Below are positions 8,208-18,241 of a stretch of 64,000 nucleotides of DNA, piece by piece. This stretch comes from Pseudomonas purpurea (GTDB lineage: Bacteria > Pseudomonadota > Gammaproteobacteria > Pseudomonadales > Pseudomonadaceae), in assembly GCF_039908635.1 (NCBI RefSeq), contig NZ_CP150918.1, positions 2,599,001 through 2,663,000 on the forward strand. The letters run 5' to 3'. The position numbers and the translations under genes were made by a program. Below the pieces are notes generated by a model. The model searched no databases, was not told the DNA's origin, and saw only the letters and a list, made by a program, of their open reading frames with translations. Each line of letters opens with the position of its first letter. The stretch's first letter is position 1.

Positions 8208-9266
8208 TCAGACCTCCATAACCCGTTTCAAAGCCGCGCCCACACGGGACGGTCCAGGGAAATACGCCCACTCTTGCGCGTGCGGGTAGGGGGTGTCCCA
8301 ACCGGTGACGCGTTCGATAGGCGCTTCCAGGTAGTGGAAGCAGTGCTCTTGCACCAGCGACACCAGCTCGGCGCCGAAACCGCAGGTGCGGGTGGCTTCG
8401 TGAACGATCACGCAACGCCCGGTTTTCTTCACCGACTTGACGATGGTTTCCAGGTCCAGCGGCCACAGGCTGCGCAGGTCGATAACCTCGGCGTCGACGC
8501 CGGATTCTTCAGCGGCCACTTGCGACACATAAACGGTGGTGCCGTAGGTCAGGATGGTCACGTCCTTGCCCGGACGGGTAATCGCGGCAACGTCCAGCGG
8601 CACGGTGTAGTAACCGTCCGGCACTTGCGCGGCCGGGTGTTTCGACCACGGGGTCACCGGGCGGTCGTGGTGGCCGTCGAACGGGCCGTTGTACAGGCGT
8701 TTTGGCTCCAGGAAGATCACCGGGTCATCGTTTTCGATGGAGGCGATCAGCAGGCCTTTGGCGTCGTACGGGTTGGACGGCATGACCGTGCGCAAGCCGC
8801 AGACCTGAGTGAACATCGCCTCGATGCTCTGGCTGTGAGTCTGGCCGCCGTAGATGCCACCACCGCATGGCATGCGCAGGGTCATCGGGGCAGTGAATTC
8901 GCCGGCCGAGCGATAACGCAGGCGGGCAGCTTCGGAAATGATCTGGTCCGACGCCGGGTAGACATAGTCGGCGAACTGGATCTCGGCCACCGGGCGCAGA
9001 CCGTAGGCGCCCATGCCCACGGCGACGCCGACGATACCGCTTTCGGAGATCGGCGCGTCGAACACCCGTGAGGTGCCGTACTTGGTTTGCAGGCCTTCGG
9101 TGCAACGGAACACGCCGCCGAAGTAACCGACGTCCTGGCCGAAGACCACGACGTTGTCATCACGCTCAAGCATCACATCCATGGCCGAGCGCAGGGCCTG
9201 GATCATGGTCATGGTGGTCGTGGTCATGGCGGTTTCCAACTGAATATTGTTGTTGTGATCGTTCAT
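8208..9266 (-). CDS. bkdA2: 2-oxoisovalerate dehydrogenase E1 beta subunit
   Basis: A 352-residue E1 beta subunit; with E1 alpha it forms the thiamine-diphosphate decarboxylase that takes the 2-oxo acids of Val, Leu and Ile. Typical blocks are A-L-R-S-A-M-D-V-M-L-E-R-D, V-V-V-F-G-Q-D-V-G-Y-F-G-G-V-F-R, I-S-E-S-G-I-V-G-V-A-V-G-M and R-M-P-C-G-G-G-I-Y-G-G-Q. The first dozen or so residues are polar and the true start could be the second Met (M-T-T-T-T-M). The ATG at 9266 is one base from the bkdA1 stop, which suggests translational coupling. Confidence 0.95.
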   Translation of the reverse strand: MNDHNNNIQLETAMTTTTMTMIQALRSAMDVMLERDDNVVVFGQDVGYFGGVFRCTEGLQTKYGTSRVFDAPISESGIVGVAVGMGAYGLRPVAEIQFADYVYPASDQIISEAARLRYRSAGEFTAPMTLRMPCGGGIYGGQTHSQSIEAMFTQVCGLRTVMPSNPYDAKGLLIASIENDDPVIFLEPKRLYNGPFDGHHDRPVTPWSKHPAAQVPDGYYTVPLDVAAITRPGKDVTILTYGTTVYVSQVAAEESGVDAEVIDLRSLWPLDLETIVKSVKKTGRCVIVHEATRTCGFGAELVSLVQEHCFHYLEAPIERVTGWDTPYPHAQEWAYFPGPSRVGAALKRVMEV

Positions 9267-9267
9267 G

Positions 9268-10688
<1,421 letters not shown>

Positions 10689-11177
10689 ATGCGTAAGCTG
10701 GATCGTACGGACATCGGGATTCTCAACAGCCTTCAGGAGAATGCCCGCATCACCAACGCCGACCTCGCGCGCTCGGTGAATTTGTCACCGACACCGTGCT
10801 TCAACCGGGTCAAGGCGATGGAGGAATTGGGACTGATTCGCGAGCAGGTGACCTTGCTCGATGCCGACCTGCTGGGGCTGCACGTCAACGTGTTCATTCA
10901 CGTCAGCCTGGAGAAGCAAGTCGAGGAGGCGCTGGCACAATTCGAGGCGGCGATTGCCAACCGGCCGGAGGTGATGGAGTGCTACCTGATGGCCGGCGAC
11001 CCGGACTACTTGATCCGCGTGCTGGTGCCGACCATTCAGTCTCTTGAGCGCTTCATGATGGACTTTCTGACCAAGGTCCCAGGCGTCGCCAATATCCGCT
11101 CAAGCTTTGCACTCAAGCAGGTACGCTACAAAACCGCGTTGCCGCTGCCACCGGGTGGAATGATGCTGAACAAATAG
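10689..11177 (+). CDS. bkdR: Lrp/AsnC family activator of the bkd operon
   Basis: A 162-residue Lrp-type regulator. The N-terminal helix-turn-helix (about 4-60) contains L-D-R-T-D-I-G-I-L and [19 protein letters not shown]; the C-terminal part is the RAM domain, with [13 protein letters not shown] as its core. Its divergent position beside bkdA1 and close fit to known BkdR make the role clear: it activates branched-chain oxoacid dehydrogenase genes in response to branched-chain amino acids. GGTGG lies before the ATG. A GC-rich hairpin follows the gene. Confidence 0.93.
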   Translation: MRKLDRTDIGILNSLQENARITNADLARSVNLSPTPCFNRVKAMEELGLIREQVTLLDADLLGLHVNVFIHVSLEKQVEEALAQFEAAIANRPEVMECYLMAGDPDYLIRVLVPTIQSLERFMMDFLTKVPGVANIRSSFALKQVRYKTALPLPPGGMMLNK

Positions 11178-11194
11178 GTGGGACAGACGCTGTA

Positions 11195-11237
11195 GTGCCC
11201 GTGGCACCGCCGCCCTGAGCGACGGCGCCACGGGCAT
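11195..11237. terminator. GC-rich hairpin between convergent bkdR and repeat-protein gene
   Basis: GCCCGTGGC (11197-11205) pairs with GCCACGGGC (11227-11235), with further pairing toward the loop. There is no long T run on either side, so termination is inferred from its place between two convergent genes rather than from a canonical tail. Confidence 0.6.
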
Positions 11238-11246
11238 TACGCAGGA

Positions 11247-13601
11247 CTACTTGAGTTCGTATGCCACAAGATCCCACAAGGTTTCAAAGCGTTTTTGTTC
11301 CCCTGCCTCCTTGGGATAGATCAGTTGAAGGGCGATGTGCAGTTCTTGACCCTTCGGCAGGGAGTAAGAGGGGCCCGATGGCCTTCTAAATTCCATCAGG
11401 CCTTGACTGCCATCGTGCACGATGGCTGCCCATGTGGACGTGAACAATCTTGTACCGAACGGAAGTTGCGTGAATGAAGTTTTCCATTGCTGGACATCAG
11501 CCTGGGTCGCTTTCAATGTGAGGGTATAGCTATACACCCAGCTGTCACTTTCAAAGTCTTTCCATTTTGCGCCAAAGGAGAACTTTGACTCGACCGGCGC
11601 CTGTTCGGTGATGAGTACCTTCAGTGGGCTGCTGGCTCCCGGTGAGCCGTTATTATTGAAGTAAGTCAGTGAGCCGACAGTGAGTTCTCGCCCGATGACG
11701 GCAGCGGGTGGGATGTCGACGGACACGGTATACGTTTTCCCCCAGGGTGATTGTGTATGGGGAGCTACAGTCAGGGTGCCGGTTGTTCCGGCTGGTGATA
11801 TGTCGACGAGCTCGCGAGACGGAATGGATAGCATGTGTGTGATGGTCGCTTCATCATCAACGTTCAACTCTATCCTTGCATTTTGGACGTCGTCGCCGTT
11901 GGTCTCTAGGGAATAAGTGAAGGTCGCAGAGGAACCCGGTTGTGCAATGGGCATGGGTGTTGTATGAATGCTGGATACTGCATCGGCCATCTTTACTTTG
12001 AAAACGCGACTGACGCCAGGCGTATTTAATCGATCAAAGTAAGTAAGGGTGCAAACATCCAATTCGCTTCCCGGGCTGACGAAAGTGCGGAGTTGAACAC
12101 TGATCGTACGTTCGCGCTGCCAGGGTTGATTATTATTGCTAGTGATCGTCACCGCTCCCTTGAGGTTGTCAGGGGACGATAGGAACGTTACTGCCGGGGG
12201 GCTGCTTGACATGTGATTGATCAAGCCTCCCAGGGAAGTCGCTTCGAGTCTTGCCCCTGGGTAATCGACCCCGCCATTTGTGTCCATGACGAAGTTAATA
12301 AGGGCGGCTGCAAATTGATTGACGGTAGGAACGGTTTGTCTCAAGTCCGAAACAATAGTGCCCGCCATGCCTGCTTTTAGAGTGACACTAGGGCCGGGTA
12401 TATTTAATCTATCGAAGTACGTGACTGTCGCCAATGTTACTTCTGTTCCAGGTGTCGCTTCAGGTGTGCTTTCGAAGTCGACGGTCAGTGCGTACGGCCA
12501 TGCGAGGGCATTTTCTGACGTCACAGTTACTGTGCATTTGCGGCCATCGGGAGAGACTATCAGCTCCGTCCCCTGAGCCGGACTGGACATACTAACCAGT
12601 TTCGAACCGTTTGCAGCCAACGCTTCAAGCCGTGCGCCAATAAAATCGGGGACTCGATTGGCGTTCATTGTAAGGGAGATGTTCACGGGTCCGCCGGGCT
12701 CTACATCGGGTACCCACAATTGGGAAATGCTGGTCACTGTTGTTTGTGCAATACGGACATTTAAATCGACAGTGGCCTGTGGCTGATTGCTGCTGTTGAA
12801 GTAAGTGATTCTTCCCAGGGTGACTTCACTGTTGGGTATGGCCGATGCGGGGATCTGTACGGTGACTGTTCTATTGGTTGGCCAAGGTACGAGGTTCTTT
12901 GGGGTAACAGTCACTGTGCCTATGCTTTGATCGGGGCTCATACTAAAGGTTGTGCCCGGCAGGGCGTTCGACATGGATACTAATTTCAAGTTGTTTGCTG
13001 TTTTGAATTCAAGTCGTGCACCAGGATAATCCGGGAGGTCGTTGCTATTCAGTCTAAAGTCAATAGTCGCTGTGGCACCCCGAGCGACAGTAGGTACTGC
13101 TGTTTGTTCGAGGCTGTGGATGACGGGGGCCCAAGGTGTTCCTCGCGTCAGCTGTTTGACGTGAATGTCGTCCAGGTAATAGTCATTACCGGCACCGCTG
13201 TCTTCGTCACTGTAAACTCTGAACAGGTTTGAGTGTTTTGATGCGGTGAAGGTGCCCGTTATTGTGTGCCACTCCAGATTTCTGGGTAGCGTGAAGGTTT
13301 TGGTATTCAAGTCACTTTCTACGGATAGCCGAAACTTCGGCATAATGTCTTGAGCGCCAAAGAAATAGTTCCGGGCGATCATTGAAAATTGATATTCGGC
13401 ACCTATTTCAAGAAATAAAGTCCTCTGGTAAATGACACCGCTAAATCCGTTAATACCTTGAGTCAGGTGCATTGCGGTGTAACCGCCCAAGAAAAGGTCC
13501 TTTCCAGCACGACCTCGTATCCAGCCGTTGTCGGAGCGATCATTAAAGTCTGTCAAATAATCCAGTACCGCAGGTGTCATGGTGTCGGTGTCAGTAAACA
13601 T
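11247..13601 (-). CDS. Large orphan protein with four tandem beta-type repeats
   Basis: A 784-residue protein of unknown function with no signal peptide or membrane helix. Residues 1-150 look like a jelly-roll carbohydrate-binding fold, with the closing phrase Y-Y-L-D-D-I-H-V typical of such modules. Four repeats of about 125 residues follow (about 162-287, 288-413, 414-539, 540-665). Each carries a D-Y-P-G-A-R-L-E-like phrase, an L-x-S-M-S-like phrase, S-P-D or S-P-A-G, an internal P-W and an ending L-x-x-x-T-Y-F-[ND]-x-x-[NG]-x-P. The C-terminal 115 residues (about 670-784) form a separate aromatic-rich domain. Base composition is less GC-rich than neighbouring genes, with many AT-ending codons, which suggests transfer. 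Possibilities include a surface or glycan-binding protein exported by another route; none is shown. Confidence 0.7.
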   Translation of the reverse strand: MFTDTDTMTPAVLDYLTDFNDRSDNGWIRGRAGKDLFLGGYTAMHLTQGINGFSGVIYQRTLFLEIGAEYQFSMIARNYFFGAQDIMPKFRLSVESDLNTKTFTLPRNLEWHTITGTFTASKHSNLFRVYSDEDSGAGNDYYLDDIHVKQLTRGTPWAPVIHSLEQTAVPTVARGATATIDFRLNSNDLPDYPGARLEFKTANNLKLVSMSNALPGTTFSMSPDQSIGTVTVTPKNLVPWPTNRTVTVQIPASAIPNSEVTLGRITYFNSSNQPQATVDLNVRIAQTTVTSISQLWVPDVEPGGPVNISLTMNANRVPDFIGARLEALAANGSKLVSMSSPAQGTELIVSPDGRKCTVTVTSENALAWPYALTVDFESTPEATPGTEVTLATVTYFDRLNIPGPSVTLKAGMAGTIVSDLRQTVPTVNQFAAALINFVMDTNGGVDYPGARLEATSLGGLINHMSSSPPAVTFLSSPDNLKGAVTITSNNNQPWQRERTISVQLRTFVSPGSELDVCTLTYFDRLNTPGVSRVFKVKMADAVSSIHTTPMPIAQPGSSATFTYSLETNGDDVQNARIELNVDDEATITHMLSIPSRELVDISPAGTTGTLTVAPHTQSPWGKTYTVSVDIPPAAVIGRELTVGSLTYFNNNGSPGASSPLKVLITEQAPVESKFSFGAKWKDFESDSWVYSYTLTLKATQADVQQWKTSFTQLPFGTRLFTSTWAAIVHDGSQGLMEFRRPSGPSYSLPKGQELHIALQLIYPKEAGEQKRFETLWDLVAYELK

Positions 13602-13910
13602 GGCGGGCCCTGAAGTAAAAACTCAACGTATAAATAGTTGAATAAGTAGGCGCATTGTCGAGCGCATTGCAGGGAGTATTTGTTGTGAGGGCGGGGCGTG
13701 GCTACTGATAGAAATGACAGTTTTTTAGAGTATTTTATTATGGGTTTCAGGTTTTTTATTCTTTTGTAAAGGTTTTATGTCGCATGGAAGTCGAGGCTTA
13801 TGCGTGTTGCATAAGCCTCGTTAAGTTCTTGATTCAACTGTGAGCAAAGGAGAAAGCATTAGGCCGTGGGCGCGCTTGGCGATTAGCTGTTACAGCTCGA
13901 ATGAGCTATT
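13602..13910. other. AT-rich intergenic region with a hairpin
   Basis: This 309-base gap carries the upstream region of the repeat-protein gene and is AT-rich, with T runs at about 13711-13717 and 13752-13765. GAGGCTTATGC (13793-13803) and GCATAAGCCTC (13809-13819) form a perfect 11-base-pair stem with a 5-base loop and only a weak T tail. It may be a terminator or a transcript-stabilising hairpin. No gene is supported. Confidence 0.6.
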
Positions 13911-14774
13911 TCATAACCGATTGACCGGAATCTTCAGGTAGACCACGCCGTTGTCTTCGGCGGGCGGCAGGTTACCGGCCCGCACATTCACCTGAATCGC
14001 TGGCAGCAGCAGCGTCGGCATGCCCAACCCGGCATCGCGGTGGGTGCGCATCTCGACGAACGTCGCTTCGTCGATGCCATCGTGCACATGAATGTTGCTT
14101 TTTCGCTGCTCGCCAACGGTGGTCTGGCATTGTGAAACGCGACCTTCGGGTGGGTAGTCGTGGCAGATGTAGAGGCGGGTGTCGGCGGGGAAGGCCAGCA
14201 GTGTGTGCATCGAGGCGAACAACTGCTGAGCATTGCCGCCGGGGAAGTCGCAACGGGCGCTGCCGACATCCGGCATAAACAGCGTGTCGCCCACCAGAAT
14301 CAGCTCATCTTCGATCAGGTAGGCCATGTCTGCCGGGGTATGGCCAGGCACATGCAGTGCCTTGGCCTTGAGCGTGCCGATGGAAAACACTTCATCGGGT
14401 GCGAACAAATGGTCGAATTGCGAACCGTCGATGGCGAATTCCGGTTCAAGGTTGAACAGGCGCTTGAAGACGTTTTGCACCTGGCTGATCGCCTGGCCGA
14501 TGGCGATCTTGCCGCCCAGTGCGCGACGTAAATAAGGCGCGGCGGACAGGTGATCGGCGTGAGCGTGGGTTTCCAGCAGCCATTGGGTGTGCAACTGATG
14601 TTCACGGACGAAGGCAATGACCCGGTCAGCCTGAGTGGTGGCCGTGCGGCCGGACGCCGGGTCGTAGTCGAGGACCGAGTCGACAATTGCACAGTGCCCA
14701 CCGTCGTGTTCGTAGATCACGTAGGTGAAGGTCTTTGATGCGTCATCAAGGAAGGCTTGGATCAACGCTGACAT
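13911..14774 (-). CDS. blh: MBL-fold metallohydrolase, Blh/persulfide dioxygenase-like
   Basis: A 287-residue metallo-beta-lactamase-fold protein with the metal motif T-H-A-H-A-D-H-L (about 70-77), a downstream G-H-T-P-A-D-M block and G-D-T-L-F-M-P-D-V-G-S-A-R-C-D-F. This matches the Blh/ETHE1-like group, non-haem iron persulfide dioxygenases that oxidise glutathione persulfide to sulfite. It is divergent from a BigR-type repressor with a perfect palindrome between them, the same pairing as the bigR-blh unit known in Xylella and Agrobacterium (established). The inferred role is persulfide removal after sulfide oxidation by the downstream quinone reductase. Confidence 0.87.
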   Translation of the reverse strand: MSALIQAFLDDASKTFTYVIYEHDGGHCAIVDSVLDYDPASGRTATTQADRVIAFVREHQLHTQWLLETHAHADHLSAAPYLRRALGGKIAIGQAISQVQNVFKRLFNLEPEFAIDGSQFDHLFAPDEVFSIGTLKAKALHVPGHTPADMAYLIEDELILVGDTLFMPDVGSARCDFPGGNAQQLFASMHTLLAFPADTRLYICHDYPPEGRVSQCQTTVGEQRKSNIHVHDGIDEATFVEMRTHRDAGLGMPTLLLPAIQVNVRAGNLPPAEDNGVVYLKIPVNRL

Positions 14775-14825
14775 AGAGACGGGCCCTGGCTGAATGACGG
14801 GAAGACAGTAATGGGTTGCAACACT

Positions 14826-14841
14826 TTATGTTTAAACATAA
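14826..14841. promoter_or_regulatory. Perfect 16-base palindrome, probable BigR operator
   Basis: TTATGTTTAAACATAA at 14826-14841 is its own reverse complement. It lies between the divergent Blh gene (start 14774) and bigR (start 14879). BigR in other bacteria represses such a unit by binding an AT-rich palindrome in the shared promoter. The identification is by position and symmetry only. Confidence 0.75.
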
Positions 14842-14878
14842 TGTCGGCAGCTTAAGTGACGTTCAAGGTCCCCTGCAA

Positions 14879-15214
14879 ATGCAATCCAGTTTGAGCGAGT
14901 GTGAAGTGGCGCAACTGCGTGCCTCGGCCTCCAAGGCCTGTGCGCTGCTCAAGGCGTTGGCCAATGAAGATCGCCTGTTGATTCTCTGCCAGTTGACCCA
15001 GGGTGAGCGCAACGTCGGCGAACTGGAAACCATGACCGGCGTGCGTCAGCCGACCTTGTCGCAGCAGTTGGGCATTTTGCGCGACGAAGTGCTGGTCAGC
15101 ACCCGCCGTGAAGGCAAGTACATTTTCTACGGGTTGGCCAGTCACGAAGTGATTCAGGTGATGAAAACGCTCTCCGGCCTGTATTGCGGCGCGGTGATGA
15201 AAAGCTGGGCGTGA
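14879..15214 (+). CDS. bigR: BigR-type ArsR family sulfide/persulfide-sensing repressor
   Basis: A 111-residue winged-helix repressor of the ArsR superfamily; the recognition helix is in V-R-Q-P-T-L-S-Q-Q-L-G-I-L-R. It has cysteines at 37 (L-L-I-L-C-Q-L) and 103 (G-L-Y-C-G), 66 residues apart. This is the same spacing as the redox pair Cys42/Cys108 of Xylella BigR, which form a disulfide or polysulfide link on sulfide exposure. I chose the ATG at 14879 because AAGG lies upstream and the earlier ATG at 14828 falls inside the palindromic operator. The quinone reductase and exporter follow in the same direction, so it heads a detoxification operon. Confidence 0.87.
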   Translation: MQSSLSECEVAQLRASASKACALLKALANEDRLLILCQLTQGERNVGELETMTGVRQPTLSQQLGILRDEVLVSTRREGKYIFYGLASHEVIQVMKTLSGLYCGAVMKSWA

Positions 15215-15262
15215 CGCCTCACCGGCAACGACCCTTGCGTGCAGACACAGAGGCAACAACCT

Positions 15263-16508
15263 ATGAACGATCAACACTGGGGCCAGACCATCAGTGCCGA
15301 CATCGTGGTGATAGGCGGCGGAACGGCCGGTATCGGCTTCGTCGCCAGCCTGCTCAAACGTGATCCGGGCCTGGACATCACCGTCATCGAGCCCAGCGCC
15401 CAGCACTATTACCAGCCTGCCTGGACTCTGGTTGGCGGTGGTGCTTATGACCTGAAACACACCGTGCGGCCGATGTCATCGGTCATGCCGCGTCAGGCGC
15501 AATGGCTGCAAGCCGCCGTCAGCCACATCGACCCGCAAAGCCGTCTGCTGACCCTCGATGACGGGCGCAGTGTCACCTATCAAAACCTGATCGTGTGCCC
15601 CGGTCTGCGCCTGGCCTGGGAGAAAATCGAAGGCTTGCAGGAAACCCTCGGCCAGCACGGTGTGACGTCCAATTACAGCTACCAGCACGCGGCCCTACAC
15701 CTGGCAACTGGTCGAAGGCCTGCGTGGCGGCAAGGCGATCTTTACCCAGCCGGCCATCCCGATCAAATGCGCCGGGGCACCGCAAAAAGCCTTGTACCTG
15801 TCGTGTGATCACTGGCTCAGACAAGGTGTGCTGAAGAACGTCGACGTTGAGTTCAACCTGGCCGGTGCCGCGCTGTTCGGCGTGGTCACCTTCATTGCAC
15901 CTCTGATGAAGTACATCGAAAAGTACCGTGCGCGGCTGGTGTTCAACTCGAACCTGGTGAAGGTCGACGGCCCGGCGCAAACCGCCTGGTTCGAAGTCAA
16001 GGACACATCCGGCGCGGTGACCCTGCAAGCGAAACAATTCGACGTGCTGCACGTTGTACCACCGCAGGTGTCCCCGGACTTCATTGGCCAAAGCCCACTG
16101 GCCGATGCGGCGGGTTGGTGTGAAGTGGACGTCCACCATTTGCAGCATGTGCGGTATCCCGAGGTATTTGCCCTCGGTGATGTCTGCTCCACCAGCAACG
16201 CCAAGACGGCGGCAGCAGTGCGCAAGCAGATTGTCGTGGTGGCGGAGAATCTGCTGGCCCTGCGCAAGCACCAACCGCTGCCGCTCAAGTACGACGGTTA
16301 CGGCTCCTGCCCGCTGACAGTGGAGAAGGGCAAGGTGATCCTCGCTGAGTTCGGCTATGGCGGTAAGTTGTTGCCGACGTTTCCCCTCGACCCGACCGTG
16401 GCGCGACGCTCGGCGTGGTTTCTCAAGGCGACGGTGCTGCCGTGGTTTTACTGGCGCGGCATGCTTAAAGGTCGTGAGTGGCTGACCCGCGTGTCCAAGG
16501 TCGATTGA
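15263..16508 (+). pseudogene. Sulfide:quinone oxidoreductase-like flavoprotein, +1 frameshift
   Basis: The type of SQR related to mitochondrial SQOR oxidises sulfide to protein- or thiol-bound persulfide and reduces quinone at the membrane. The first frame gives the FAD motif V-V-I-G-G-G-T-A-G-I-G-F and P-S-A-Q-H-Y-Y-Q-P-A-W-T-L, then breaks after Y-S-Y-Q-H-A at GCGGCCCTAC (G pair 15691-15692). The family sequence is H-A-P-Y-T-W. The second frame continues with I-K-C-A-G-A-P-Q-K-A-L-Y-L-S-C and F-A-L-G-D-V-C-S-T-S-N-A-K-T-A-A-A-V, which include the expected redox cysteines. Removing one base gives about 414 residues, normal for the family. It lies 48 bases after bigR and 9 before the exporter. 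Real mutation or sequence error cannot be told apart here. Confidence 0.85.
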
Positions 16509-16517
16509 GAGAACACT

Positions 16518-17318
16518 ATGCTGCTGGCGACATTGTTTGGTGCGGTAATGGGGTTGGTCCTGGGATTGACTGGCGCGGGCGGCGGTATTCTTGCGGTGCC
16601 GGCCCTGGTGCTCGGGTTGGGCTGGACGATGACCCACGCGGCGCCAGTGGCGTTGTTTGCGGTGGGCAGTGCGGCGGCGGTCGGCGCCATCGATGGCTTG
16701 CGTCATGGGCTGGTGCGCTATCGCGCGGCGCTGCTGATTGCCTTGCTCGGTGCGCTGTTTTCGCCGCTGGGGATCTACGTTGCCCATCAGTTGCCGGAAA
16801 AAGTCCTGATGATCCTGTTCAGCCTGCTGATGGTCATGGTGGCCTGGCGGATGCTGCGCCGAGAAAAGCAGGAACCGGGGCCCAGTGACCATGGGCACGC
16901 TAATTGGGGGCAGAAAAACTGCATGCTCGATCAACAGACCGGACGCTTTTCCTGGACCGCCAAATGCACCGCGACCCTGGCGACGCTCGGGGCGGTGACC
17001 GGGGTGGTATCAGGACTGCTCGGGGTCGGGGGCGGATTTCTCATCGTGCCCGCGTTCAAGCAACTGACCGACGTCCAAATGCGCGGCATCGTCGCCACAT
17101 CCTTGATGGTCATCAGCTTGATTTCGGCCATCGGTGTGATCGGCGCGTTCCATGCCGGCGTGACCATTGACGGGCAGGGCGCGGTGTTTATCGTGGCGAG
17201 CATCGTCGGCATGCTGGTCGGCCGTCGGCTATGCGCCCGGGTTCCGGCCCGGGCGTTGCAGGTAGGGTTTGCCGGTGTCTGCCTGGTGGTGGCGGGTTAC
17301 ATGTTGCTCAAGGCTTAG
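16518..17318 (+). CDS. TauE/SafE family sulfite/sulfur-anion exporter
   Basis: A 266-residue polytopic inner-membrane protein with about eight hydrophobic segments arranged as two similar halves. Each half begins with the glycine-rich signature: G-L-T-G-A-G-G-G-I-L-A-V-P near 17-29 and V-S-G-L-L-G-V-G-G-G-F-L-I-V-P near 163-177. A polar loop at about 115-145 separates them. TauE/SafE proteins are thought to export sulfite or sulfoacetate. Behind an SQR and opposite a persulfide dioxygenase, export of the sulfite formed by sulfide oxidation is the natural inference. It starts nine bases after the quinone reductase stop. Confidence 0.88.
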   Translation: MLLATLFGAVMGLVLGLTGAGGGILAVPALVLGLGWTMTHAAPVALFAVGSAAAVGAIDGLRHGLVRYRAALLIALLGALFSPLGIYVAHQLPEKVLMILFSLLMVMVAWRMLRREKQEPGPSDHGHANWGQKNCMLDQQTGRFSWTAKCTATLATLGAVTGVVSGLLGVGGGFLIVPAFKQLTDVQMRGIVATSLMVISLISAIGVIGAFHAGVTIDGQGAVFIVASIVGMLVGRRLCARVPARALQVGFAGVCLVVAGYMLLKA

Positions 17319-17359
17319 CGGTTCAACGCCGTTTTTTAGCCTCCGCCAGCAGCGGACGG

Positions 17360-18238
17360 CTATAGGGGCGCGACCATCGGCGGCAACGTGCCCAACAGGG
17401 AAACCGCTGCAACCGCACCGATCCCCAGCAGCCATTCAAGCGTGACGCTGGCGCGCAGGGTGCCCAGGCGTTGCTCGCAGCCGTTGATGCGGACCCGGTT
17501 AAACAGCGCGAGTCCGAGCATGGCGCAGACCAACAGGGCCTTGATCAACAGAATCAGCGCAAACCCCGAGAACAAAGGCGTTGGCCAGAGTTCGCCGGTC
17601 AACACCCGGACGTTGATCAGACCGGTCACCAGCAAACCGGCCACCAGGCCGTAGCCGATGCCGCTGAAGCGTTGCAGGATCGGGCCGACAGCATGAGTCG
17701 CCGGTTGCCGCAGAATCATCACCAGCAGCATCAAGCCGCCCAGCCAGGCACCGACGCAGGCCAGGTGAATCACTTGGTTGAGGATCAGCAACTGACCGCT
17801 GAGGCCGTCGAGCATGGCGCCGTGGCCGACCGGGGCCAGGGTGATCAGCAGCAGGCTGGTCAAACCCAGGCGCAGGGTAAACGAGTGTTTCAGCGGGCTT
17901 AGCAAGCACGCCAACAGCAGGGCATTGAACAGCAGGTGCCAGCTCCAGACCTGACCGAAGAACGTACTGCCCAACACCAATTGAAGGGTCGGCCCGTCAA
18001 ACGCTGCCGACAATGAGCCGGCCATGCTCACGGTGATCAACAGCAGCCAACACACCCCGGTGATCAGGGCGAACCCGGTGAGCCATCGACTCAGCCCCGC
18101 GAGGCGTCGATCGATTGCCGCGAGCGCTGGGCCGAGCGGCGCATGGCGCAACAGCAGGGGCCTGAAAACACAGGCCCCGAACAGCATCAGCACGACGGTG
18201 AAATGCAGGAAACGGCACAGGACCAACGCGCTCGACAT
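17360..18238 (-). CDS. copD: CopD family copper-resistance membrane protein
   Basis: A 292-residue inner-membrane protein with about eight hydrophobic segments. The early H-F-T-V-V-L-M-L-F-G (about 12-21), a W-H-L-L-F-N-A segment near 99-105 and N-Q-V-I-H-L-A-C-V-G-A-W-L-G-G-L near 153-168 are typical CopD/PcoD histidine-bearing helices. CopD is believed to move copper across the inner membrane together with periplasmic CopC, whose gene lies three bases upstream in the same operon. CopA/CopB are absent nearby, as in the two-gene YobA/YebZ-like arrangement. It is convergent with the TauE gene. Confidence 0.88.
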   Translation of the reverse strand: MSSALVLCRFLHFTVVLMLFGACVFRPLLLRHAPLGPALAAIDRRLAGLSRWLTGFALITGVCWLLLITVSMAGSLSAAFDGPTLQLVLGSTFFGQVWSWHLLFNALLLACLLSPLKHSFTLRLGLTSLLLITLAPVGHGAMLDGLSGQLLILNQVIHLACVGAWLGGLMLLVMILRQPATHAVGPILQRFSGIGYGLVAGLLVTGLINVRVLTGELWPTPLFSGFALILLIKALLVCAMLGLALFNRVRINGCEQRLGTLRASVTLEWLLGIGAVAAVSLLGTLPPMVAPL

Positions 18239-18241
18239 CGA

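Noticed and set aside
14828..14878. Longer bigR start at the ATG within the palindrome
   Set aside because: It would put coding sequence over the probable operator; the ATG at 14879 has a ribosome site and gives the normal length.
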